Of a DNA stretch of 64,000 nucleotides, positions 22,079-32,500 are shown piece by piece. The stretch comes from Nansenia antarctica. Lineage: Eukaryota; Chordata; Actinopteri; Argentiniformes; Microstomatidae. Position numbers and translations under genes: made by a program. Positions within the stretch are counted from its first letter, which is position 1. Every line of letters begins with the position of its first letter. The stretch is taken from contig OZ022339.1 of NCBI GenBank assembly GCA_963989245.1, positions 90,860,142 to 90,924,141 on the forward strand, given 5' to 3'. Under the pieces are notes generated by a model, which saw only the letters and a list, made by a program, of their open reading frames with translations, did no database searches and was not told where the DNA came from.

Positions 22079-23850
22079 TAGTTTTTTCCACCATAAATCA
22101 TCTCCTGAAGCCACAACCATCTCCCACTACTGAGGCTACAGAGCAGCGATGTAACAGCTTCATTGACTTTTTCAGATCCAAGGTCAACAACATTCGCTCT
22201 CTGATGCCCAGCTCTTCCTCTCTGTCTCCCTCTGCTACCAACCCCTCGCCTGGGAGTTTGCCATCTCTCCCATGTTTCACAGAGGTTCAACAGAGCCACA
22301 TTATGGAAATCCTTAGAGGAATGAAATCATGCACTTGCGCCCTGGACCCCATTCCCACTGCTCTGCTCAAGTCATACGCCTATCTCCAACCTTGCCTTCC
22401 TGTCCAAGGTGCTAGTGAAGGAAGTTGCTTCCCAACTCCAGGATCACCTCAAACACAACAACCTGTTTGAAAGATTTCAGTCAGGCTTTCGCTCAGCCCA
22501 CAGTACAGAAACGGCTATGCTAAGGGTGACGAATGAACTGCTGATGACATCCTCCTGAACCTGACAGCAGCATTTGACATGGTGGATCACACTATCCTCC
22601 TAGAGCGCTTCCACACCACCATTGGACTCTCAGACCAACTAAAACTGAAGTGGTTTCAGTCCCATCTCTCTGGCAGGACTGAATACGTCTCACTGGGAGG
22701 ATGCAAGTCCAGACTTCTCCCTGTTACCTGTGGTGTTCCACAGGGGTCGGTTCTCTGCCCCATCCTCTTCATCACCTACATGCTCCCCCTCGGTCGTGTC
22801 ATCACCAGATATGGGATGTCTTTCCATTGTTATGCTGATGACACACAGCTCTACATTAAAACTGCCCCAAGCCCCTCTGCAGCCATGTCATGTCTCACCA
22901 CCTGTCTTGAGGAGATAAAGGCATGGATGAACAACAACTTCCTTCAGTTAAACAGTAACAAATCCGAAGCTCTTCTTGTTGGCACCCCACACCAGATTCA
23001 GTCTTCGCCCATATCACAGCTCACCTTCGAGGGTCAAGTCATCCCCTTCTCCTCCTCAGTCTCAAATCTGGGGGTTAGGTTTGACCCTCACCTGACCTTC
23101 AGTGACCATATAAAACACCTGTGCAAAACCTCCTTCTATCATCTCAGAAATATTTCCAAACTCCGTCCCACTCTAACCCTGTCAGATGCAGAGAACTTGT
23201 CCATGCCTTTGACTACTGCAATCCGCTCTTCATCGGGATTCCTGGCAAAAGCATACAGAAGCTGCCATACATCCAGAACAGCGCTGCCAGGATCCTGATG
23301 AGAGTCCGCAAATACAAGCACATAACCCCCGTTCTACACTGGCTCCCTGTCTCATTCAGGGTTGACTACAAAGTCCTTCTTCTCACCCACAAATGCATCA
23401 ACGGACACGCACCTCCCTATCTACAAGATCTCATCACTCCACAAACCTCCACCCGCACCCTCAGGTCTTCAAACAGTTTGCTCCTCCAGGTCCCCAATAC
23501 CAGGCTCCGCACCATGGGGGACTGAGCCTTCTGTTCGGCTGCGCCGTGCCTGTGGAACAGCCTTCCTAGCCAGCTAAGGGCAGTACAGAGCCTGTGGAAC
23601 AGCCTTCCTAGCCAGCTAAGGGCAGTACAGAGCCTGTGGAACAGCCTTCCTAGCCAGCTAAGGGCAGTACAGAGCCTGGACTCTTTTAAGACAGGCCTTT
23701 GACTGTTGAACTGTGTTTATTCTTGTGATTTATTTTGTGTTTTTTTACCGATGATTTTAACTTATTATGTTTTTGTTTTTTTTACTCTGTAGCACTCTGA
23801 GATTCTTTTGAATAAAAAGTGCAATACAAATAAAATGCATTATTATTATT
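22079..23850 (+). mobile_element. L2-clade LINE in the spacer of the inverted repeat
   Basis: On the + strand: SFIDFFRSKVNNIRSLMPSS (about 22155-22215), then FTEVQQSHIMEILRGMKSCT, a frameshifted and deleted stretch, then 22579-23140 with TCGVPQGSVL, CYADDTQLYIK and FLQLNSNKSEALLVGTPHQI. Then come RILMRVRKYKHITPVLHWLP and the C-terminus, interrupted by TGA near 23523. The 3' part has a 46-bp segment present three times (23549-23681). The tail is 'gtgcaatacaaataaaatgcattattatt'. Same subfamily as the LINE at 27416-29470. Confidence 0.9.
23549..23681 (+). repeat. 46-bp triplication inside the L2 C-terminus
   Basis: The unit agcctgtggaacagccttcc plus tagccagctaagggcagtac occurs three times, multiplying the LWNSLPSQLRAVQS coding block. 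46 is not a multiple of three, so the frame is lost. Confidence 0.85.
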
Positions 23851-23854
23851 TATA

Positions 23855-24180
23855 GTTAATAACACTTTAGTTAGCTAGCTAAACTAGCAAAGTAGCCTGT
23901 TGTGTACCCAGGCTTGAGACAGGGTTTTATATTGTAGTAATATTAATGTAACTTAATTTACATTACATTTACAGAAGATTCCTTGTTTGTAGCCCCTCTA
24001 AGTTGTAACGAGATCTGCCCCAATTACTGCAATCTGACAATATTTTAGTTTAGAATAAGGTTGGTAATTTAATGTCAAACTAGATGTATTCCTCTATTTC
24101 AGAGACCCACATCATCAGCAGTAAGTGTAAGTCTAATGATGGATCCAACTTCAGGTGAATGCAGCAGCAACCTGCCAAGA
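23855..24180. other. Unassigned sequence
   Basis: Nothing recognised between the L2 tail and the 28-bp minisatellite. Confidence 0.4.
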
Positions 24181-24187
24181 AAGCGGC

Positions 24188-24556
24188 ATGGACAGCATCA
24201 TCCACTGCTCTGATGATGGACAGCATCATCCACTGCTCTGATCATGGACAGCATCATCCACTGCTCTGATCATGGACAGCATCATCCACTGCTCTGATGA
24301 TGGACAGCATCATCCACTGCTCTGAGCATGGACAGCATCATCCACTGCTCTGATCATGGACAGCATCATCCACTGCTCTGATCATGGACAGCATCATCCA
24401 CTGCTCTGATCATGGACAGCATCATCCACTGCTCTGATCATGGACAGCATCATCCACTGCTCTGATGATGGACAGCATCATCCACTGCTCTGATGATGGA
24501 CAGCATCATCCACTGCTCTGATCATGGACAGCATCATCCACTGCTCTGATGATGAC
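24188..24556. repeat. 28-bp minisatellite, ~13 copies
   Basis: Units of atggacagcatcatccactg plus ctctgatc; variants end in gatgatg, gatcatg or gagcatg. Confidence 0.95.
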
Positions 24557-25102
24557 TCCAACTCAAACCTGGTGTCACCCCAAAACCTGGACTCATGGAG
24601 AACTTTGTTGAGGGCGGCAGAAATCAAAAACATCTCCCAATTTTGGACCACACCTACCACCGGACTCCATACACCTACAGCTTTCACTGCCTTGTGGGCT
24701 AAATAAATGTAACTGTTCATCTGCCTCCGCCTCAGTGTCCTGCATTCGGGTCCACTCCCGTACAGAACGTAGGCTAACACACATTTTAAATGACAGCAGT
24801 CCATACATTAAGAGGGGATAAGGTATTAAACTACCAACAACAAGGTCCAACAAGGTCTATCACATCAAATAATAATCTAGGGATGTATAGTAATTAATTA
24901 CTGTCTTTATCCAATCTGTGGTCCAAATGTTCTTTAAGATATGCAAATTAACTCGTATTTTAAGTAGATAATGCATCATTTGCATATTTAAACAGAACAT
25001 TTCTGAAAACATGTAATACAAAAAATTATTGTCTCAATGTAAGTAATCAACTGGGGAAGTTTCATGGTGATATCTATTAGGTAAAATGTTTTACCCATCA
25101 AA

Positions 25103-25509
25103 AAGTCCCCTGCCATATTCTGCTCCCCTTCGCGTGAGTCGCACGTAGCTCGGGCTGTGCTTGTGATAGAGACATGAGCCAGATGTCCTTTATGCGCCTG
25201 GGTCTCCTAAACACGTAGAGACCAACCCGAGTCGTTCAGAGCTTCCTACGCTGAGCTATGGTAACTTTCCCGCACCTACCGCACAATACCTCCGGAAAAC
25301 CGCAAAAATTAGGCATTCACCGGTAGGGGGTAGGTGCGGTAAAGTTACCATAGCTCATCGCAGGAAGCTTTGATCGACTCGGGGTTGGTCTCTACGTGTT
25401 TAGGAGACTCAGGCGCATAAAGAACATGAAAAGGCTCATGTCTCTATCACAACCACACCACAGCTAGGCGCGAATCATACGAAGGGGAGCAAGATATGGC
25501 AGGGGACTT
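25103..25509. mobile_element. Foldback MITE 2
   Basis: Same family as the element at 21291-21678, in inverted position within the right arm. Ends are aagtcccctgccatattc and gatatggcaggggactt; the internal agagaccaac/gttggtctct stem is present. Confidence 0.85.
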
Positions 25510-25549
25510 TTTTAGGCAAAACTCCGGTTTTGAAAAAAAGCACTCCGTA

Positions 25550-25775
25550 CCTTCATTCCTCTAAGGAATTCTATAATGTGGCTCTGTTGAACCTCTGTGA
25601 AACATGGGAGAGATGGCAAACTCCCAGGCGAGGGGTTGGTAGCAGAGGGAGACAGAGAGGAAGAGCTGGGCATCAGAGAGCGAATGTTGTTGACCTTGGA
25701 TCTGAAAAAGTCAATGAAGCTGTTACATCGCTGCTCTGTAGCCTCAGTAGTGGGAGATGGTTGTGGCTTCAGGAG
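25550..25775 (-). mobile_element. L2 5'-region fragment in the right arm
   Basis: The - strand reads the same RSKVNNIRSLMPSSSSLSPS and CFTEVQQSHIMEILRGMK as the spacer LINE at 22079-22325. It covers just that interval, with sharp edges at ggttatcacctctt and at the ggtacggagtgc boundary. Confidence 0.88.
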
Positions 25776-26149
25776 AAGAGGTGATAACCACTAATAAGCT
25801 GCCAGACCATCATATCAAAACATAATCTAGGGATGTATAGGAATACAAAAATCACATCTAGAATTTGCCCAGAATTTGGTAATGAAATGTTCAATTTGGG
25901 GGTTTGGCCCAAGGACTATTTTAGGTTTTATTTCATTTCTAACATTTCCCCATGCCAGTTATCCGGTATGACATGTTGTGAGTAAAGAGTCTAATAGTTC
26001 TTGACCTTTGTAAGGCAGTGAGGGTATGTCCAGCATGTCAGTAACACTAGGCTATGCTACACCCTCAAAACATTTTCATATCATTTAATAAACAGAGATT
26101 AATAGATTCAATAAATGTTTTTTTATAAACATTTTCCTTATTTTCACTT

Positions 26150-26400
26150 CATAAAGGGGTTTGGACATCACGTCACGTCATTGGGCCAGTTGCTTTTGGT
26201 CCCTTGAAAAGGAGGGGGCCACATATTAAAGAGCTGTAACATCTAAACCATTCCTCCAACTTGGATCTGGATACCCTCAAATTAAAGAGGGTGTTTGACA
26301 GTCTGCACTTTAAGGCCATATTCATTCTATGACTATAACTTGAATATGTTTTGGTAAACAACTAAAATAACAACAGTTCTGTCAAAGAGTCCAAATGGAC
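26150..26400. mobile_element. Probable Tc1-like 3' remnant
   Basis: The sequence 'cccttgaaaaggagggggccacatatt...ctgtaacatctaaacc...ataccctcaaattaaag...gacagtctgcactttaa' resembles the 3' non-coding region of fish Tc1-type transposons. It is recognised from memory of the motif order; no terminal repeat was found. Confidence 0.45.
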
Positions 26401-26543
26401 CTAACTGTAGCTTGGCTACTGTTTTCCAATTCTGGAAAAAGAAATGTTCAATGTTTTGATTACATTTTGTCTCTGTTTTAATATTTTGATCATCTGTGTT
26501 GGTAGGATTCCCTGCACTGTGAACTGTCCATCTGGGCAGAGAG

Positions 26544-29500
26544 ATGGAGGCTTCTGCTTATTCAGTGTCAGAGAGCCAGAGGACACACCTTGGGTCCCCT
26601 GATGCAGAGACAGAAGGACAGAACCATCGGAAGGACAATCTTATTAGGCTCCAGCCACCACCACCACCACCACCACCTCCCACCCACAGGGACCATCACT
26701 CTCCCAGCATTAAAGAAGAGTACGACACACCGTGGGACAGGTTTCTACGGGACTTTATCAAAAACCAAAAGGCCAAAGATGAGATGCTCAGCAAAGATAC
26801 GTCAGGGTGTCACCTCTCTGAAGCAGCGAATGACATGGATAGTGACAGTAACGGCAGTTCAGAGGTCAAGACTGGAGGTCAGGAGGTCAAGATCGAAGAG
26901 TGCTATGGTAGGAATTCCTCTCAGCAAAGGCCAACCACAGGCCGCGCTAGAGCTGACCAATCACATCCTGAGTCAGGTGGTCACAAGAGCAGCTCAGTGA
27001 TTGGATTACAGGAGCAGCAGAGAAGGACAGCGGCAGGGCAAACCTCTGAGCAAAGGAAACATAGTTGTGGTCATGAGGACATGCGCCAGTGCTACGTCCA
27101 GTGTGGAAAGAAACTAAACACGGCGGATATTGTGAAAATACAGCAGCGAATTAGAAGACCAGACCAACACCGTTGTGCTACAACTGATCAGTAAGTCACA
27201 CATGCTGCTAACGCTAACACGTGCTGCTAACCCCTAACACATGCTGCTAACCCTAACACATGCTGTTAACCCTAACACATGCTGCTAACCCTAACACATG
27301 CTGCTAACGCTAACACATGCTGCTAACCCCTAACACATGCTGCTAACGCTAACACATGCTGCTAACCCCTAACACATGCTGCTAACGCTAACACATGCTG
27401 CTAACGCTAACACATAATAATATTAATAATGGATTTTATTTATAAAGCACTTTACATTTCAAGAATCTCAAAGTGCTACAGTCAATAAAAGAAACAAAAA
27501 CAGTACAACACAATAAAGATCACTAAAAACATCAAAAGCAGAAAGGTTAAAAAGACACTGTGGCATAAAACTAAAGAAAAAAATAAATACAAATCTGGCT
27601 ACTGGAACGCTTTGTTAAAAAGATGAGTCTTAAGTCCGCTCTTAAAAGAGTCGACCGACTGTGGTGCTCTCAGGTGGGCAGGGAGGGCGTTCCACAGTTC
27701 GGGGGCGATGGAGCAGAAGGCCCGGTCTCCCATGGAGCGGAGGTGGGTTTTGGTGGGTTTGAGGAGGTTTGCATTCGATGAGCGGAGAGTGCGAGTGGAG
27801 GGGCTGTGGGATTTGACCAGGTCCTTGAGGTAAGGGGGTGCGTTGCCGTGAATGCATTGATGAGTTAACAGTGAGATTTTGTAAATGATCCGAGAGGAGA
27901 TGGGAAGCCAGTGTAGTGAGTGGAGGATGGGTGTGATGTGATCGTATTTGTGCACTCTCATCAGGATCCTAGCAGCGCTGTTCTGAATGTACTGGAGCTT
28001 CTGAAGGCTCTTGCTAGGGATCCCGATGAGAAGTGCGTTGCAGTAGTCGAGCCTGGAGGAGACAAAGGCATGGACTAACTTCTCGGCATCGAGCAAAGAC
28101 AGGGAGAGAGTTTTGCTATATTTCTAAGGTGGAAGAATGACGTTTTGGATATGTGTTTAATGTGGGCCTCGTAGTTGAGGTGTGGGTCCATTCCAACACC
28201 AAGGTTGGTGACGATGGATGACAGAGGGATAACCTGTCCAGAGAAAGTGATGCTTGTTATGGGGGATGATTTAACCTGGTGAGGGGTGCCGATGAGGATG
28301 GCTTCTGTTTTGCAGCTATTTAATTGAAGGAAGTTAACTCTCATCCACGCCTTTATCTCCTCCAGGCAGATGGTGAGTGCAGATGAGGTTGACTGAGGGG
28401 TTGGGTCCAGTTTAATGTAGAGTTGTGTGTCGTCAGCATAGCAATGGTAGGGGATACCATGCTTGCTGATGACACGGCCGAGGGGTAACATGTACAGGGT
28501 GAAGAGGGTGGGTCCGAGTACGGATCCTTGGGGGACACCACAGGTGACAGGCTGGGTCCGGGACTTTGCACCTCCCAAGGAGATGCACTCGGTGCGTTCG
28601 GAAAGATAGGATGTGAACCAGTCCAGAACAGTGTAGCAGAGTCCGATAGTGGAGTGAAGGCGGTCTAGGAGGATGGTGTGGTCGACGGTGTCAAAGGCGG
28701 CTGTGAGGTCCAGGAGGATGAGGAGAGAAGGAGAGCCGGCATCGGCTGCCATGAGAATGTCGTTTGTCACCCTGACCAGTGCTGTTTCAGTGCTATGGGC
28801 GGAGCGGAAACCAGACTGGAATTTTTCTGCAATGTTATTGCTGCTGAGGTGATGTTGGAGTTGGGTGGCGACTATTTTCCCCAGGACCTTGGAGAGGAAC
28901 GGGAGGTTAGAAATGGGTCTGTAGTTTGCGAGGGTATCCGGGTCTAGGGTCGGTTTCTTAAGAAGGGGAGTAATGATGGCTGTTTTCAGAGCTGATGGGA
29001 CATGGCCAGACAGTAGGGAGTGATTGATGGTTTTGGTGATCAAGGGGCTTATGGCTTGGATGTTCAGTTTGACGAGTGCTGTGGGAAGGGGGTCCAGGGT
29101 GCAGGTGGAAGGTTTCATGCGACTGATGATTTTCTCGACTTCTTGCTGTGTAGTGGGGGAAAAGCAGTGGAGAGGCTGGGGCGGCCCAGGCTGTGGGCTG
29201 GCAGTCGGGGCAGATGGAGTAGGTGTGGCAGAGAGGGAGGAGCGAATAGTGTCAACTTTTGTTCTGAAGAACGAAAGGAAGTTGTTACATTGTTCAGTTG
29301 TAGTTGTTTTGTTTGTGGGAATTCGTGGTTTCAGGAAGTGATTTATTGTTGAGAAAAGCTGCTTTGAGTTGCCGGGACTGTTGTTGATGATGTTTGAGTA
29401 GAAGTTTGCCTGCGCCTCCCTGAGGGACTTAGAGTACGCATTTTGATGATCCCTGTAGGCCATTTTATGGTGCTAACCCCTAACACATGCTGCTAACGCT

Positions 29501-32500
29501 AACACATGCTGCTAACGCTAACACGTGCTGCTAACCCCTAACACATGCTGCTAACGCTAACACGTGCTGCTAACCCCTAACACATGCTGCTAACCCTAAC
29601 ACATGTTGCTAACGCTAACACATGCTGCTGACGCTAACACGTGCTGCTAACCCCTAACACATGCTGCTAACGCTAACACATGCTGCTAACGCTAACACAT
29701 GCTGCTAACGCTAACACATGCTGCTAACGCTAACACATGCTGTGGATCCTGTCCACAAGTATCCTGTTCAATAATTCACCATAGGGTGCCAGGTGTACAG
29801 TATGCTAATGGTGGTCATTGAATTGATATGATGAGTCATACTGCAGGTGCATGACTATAATCATACTGCAGGTGCATAAGTCCATTTGTAATTGTATTAG
29901 CTCAGTATTTACATATTTCAACAGCAGCTTAACAGTTATTAAAGGGCAGTTGGTAATTAAACAGTTGGTAGTTAAAGGGCAGTAGGTAATTAAACAGTTG
30001 GTAATTAAACAGTAGGTAATTAAACAGTAGGTAATTAAAGGGCAGTTAGTAATTAAACAGTTGGTAGTTAAAGGGCAGAACTATAAGCACGTCTAACAGA
30101 TGAATGTCATGTATGATAAGGCAGCAAGCTGGCTTGGAAGGGAGCTGCCAGTCAAGCGTGCAAAGGCCACGCCCACACAGCCTCAGAACTGTCTGACCAG
30201 GAAGTAGAGCCTAACTAGAAGATTATTTTCATAGTTTATTATGTGTTAACATTTTTCCTGGACACAAAATACATTTGGAACAATTTAATGTTTACTTTCC
30301 AGACCCTTTAATTACAGCAAATGCAATCAGTAATATTATTATTGCATTTGCAGGATGTGTCCTGTCAGTCTAGATGGGAGTTCAGTGAACTGTTTGTCTG
30401 TCATGTCTAATCGACCTGCGTTGTTTCTGCCTCCAGTGTTTCCAGCCGCAGGTCCTCTTCAGCTCATGTAACCATGGTAACCATGTATGGACCAGAATGC
30501 ACCGAGTCCCCTGGATCTGGCTGTGGTTCTCCAGCCCTGAAAAGCCCACAGTGGGGTCCAGAGATGGTGGCAGTGAAGCTGGAGGAAGAGGATGTAGACG
30601 AGAATGGTGTGATGGTGAAAGAAGAGGATGGAGGAGACCAAAGGAGGGAGGAGGGAGTGATGGTGAATCAAGAGGACAGAGGAAGAGTGGAGATGAAAGA
30701 CAGTGAGATGGATGGTAAGTCTTTGTTATTGGTGAGTGTCATTGCACTGTTGTAAAACCAATGCTGCCAGTGCAGTGTGAGTCAGTCAGTACCTGCATCG
30801 TCTGACAGTCCTGCTCTCTCCCGCTGTGTGGGGTTGATATATCAGGGCTAGTTCCCCAATCTAACCCAGTCCTGGAATACAGGACAGCCACATGTAAACA
30901 CTTTTATCCAAAGTGACTTACTACATTTGTCTAAAGTAAGTGAATCAGTTTTAAAAATTGGGGAATAAAACATAATAAAAACAGACAAGAGAGAAATATG
31001 ATAGAAAATCCATTTTAGAAATAGCAACTGCACTCTAAATCAAATCAAATCAAATGTTATTTGTATAGCGCATTTCTTACAAGATGCAACTCAATGCGCT
31101 TCACACAATGAAAATGTTCAGTCAATCAGTCAATCAATCAATCAATACTGACAGAGCCGCGAGCAGGCAAAAGTAAAAACCTGTACACTATGTAGCCAGG
31201 AAAAATTCCCTTGCAGCCCTCTACCAATAGAGCGACTACTAGCCAGTTTGCCTACCAGTACCCAGCGGTGGGCCCCCACACCCCCCCACAGGAGCCCCCG
31301 CTCTACTGCTCTCTACTGCACTCTACTGCTCTCTACTACCCTCTACTGCTCTCTACTGCTCTCTACACCTCTCTACTCTCCTCTACTGCCCTCTACTGTC
31401 CTCTACTGCTCTCTACTGCCCTCTACTGCTCTCTACTGCTCTCTACTGCCATCTACTGTCCTCTACTGCTCTCTACTGCCCTCTACTGCTCTCTACTGCC
31501 CTCTACTGCCCTCTCCTCTCCTCTACTGCTCTCTACTGCTCTCTACTGCCCTCTACTGCTCTCTCCTCTACCGCTCTCTACATCTCTCTACTGCTCTCTA
31601 CTGCTCTCTACTGCCCTCTACTGCCCTCTACTGCACTCTACTGTCACACAATTATTCAGAGCTTTGAACGAGATTATTAACACCCGAACAGCCATGGGTG
31701 GGGTCATTAACACTAGAACAGCCATGGGTGGGGTCATTAACACTAGAACAGCCATGGGTGGGGTCATTAACACTAGAACAGCCATGGGTGGGGTCATTAA
31801 CACTAGAACAGCCATGGGTGGGGTCATTAACACTAGAACAGCCATGGGTGGGGTCATTAACACTAGAACAGCCATGGGTGGGGTCATTTGACCTAGTGAG
31901 TAAAAATAAATTCTACCTTTGAAGTCGATCAAATTTCAGGACCCTCCTTTCATGACTTTTCCGAGATAAGTGCGTTCTACCACCCAGTATCCTGACATGT
32001 TCTAAATCTACCTTGTATAAAGCTATTTCTATAACAGGGTTTACCCCAGTTACATACGCAGTAGTGATAGGATATTATATGTCTATGTACAGACAGTTAT
32101 GAATGATAAACTGTACAGTAGGTCTCGCTATAGCTATCGCAGCAAAGTACTTGCAGTAGCCTACATTTGATTATGTCTGTAATCCTCAACTGATTTTCAT
32201 GGAACAACATGGAACAAATGCAATTTTATTCATGATACAGTATATAATGTGTATAACGTGTATTTATGATACAGTATATAATGTATATACATTTTCAAAT
32301 ATTAGCATATTTATTATTATTATTTTTAAATAATGATAATCAACCTCTTCTGCATCATCCGTGCAGCCACTCCCCGTGATAATCTGACCTTAATCCTGTA
32401 TGGTGGTACGATGCTTGTAGGAGGTGCAGAGGTTTATCTCTCTGAGAGACATACTTAGATAGAGAACACTTTAATTCATATATTTGTATTCATTGCCTAT

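Larger units (their letters stand above)
24690..25935. repeat. Right arm of large composite inverted repeat
   Basis: Reverse complement of the left arm, with three differences. It contains foldback 2 in place of foldback 1. It carries about 200 bp of L2 sequence (25550-25775) absent from the left. It also has a second partial copy of the tacatccctagatta/gatagacc unit near 24830-24895. The cattcgggtccac block lies at 24743-24757. Confidence 0.82.

Noticed and set aside
22078..22299. Host gene reading METWERWQTPRR-like frames at 22.1 and 25.6 kb
   Set aside because: Antisense of the L2 fragment, present twice because of the inverted repeat.
28678..29352. + strand frames over the L2 at 27.4-29.5 kb, and similar frames at 20426-20686 and 42541-42801
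   Set aside because: Antisense shadows of reverse-transcriptase coding sequence.
31211..31932. Repetitive protein with 10-residue NTRTAMGGVI units
   Set aside because: A 30-bp minisatellite in an intron; every frame on both strands is open and none has a supported start or splice.
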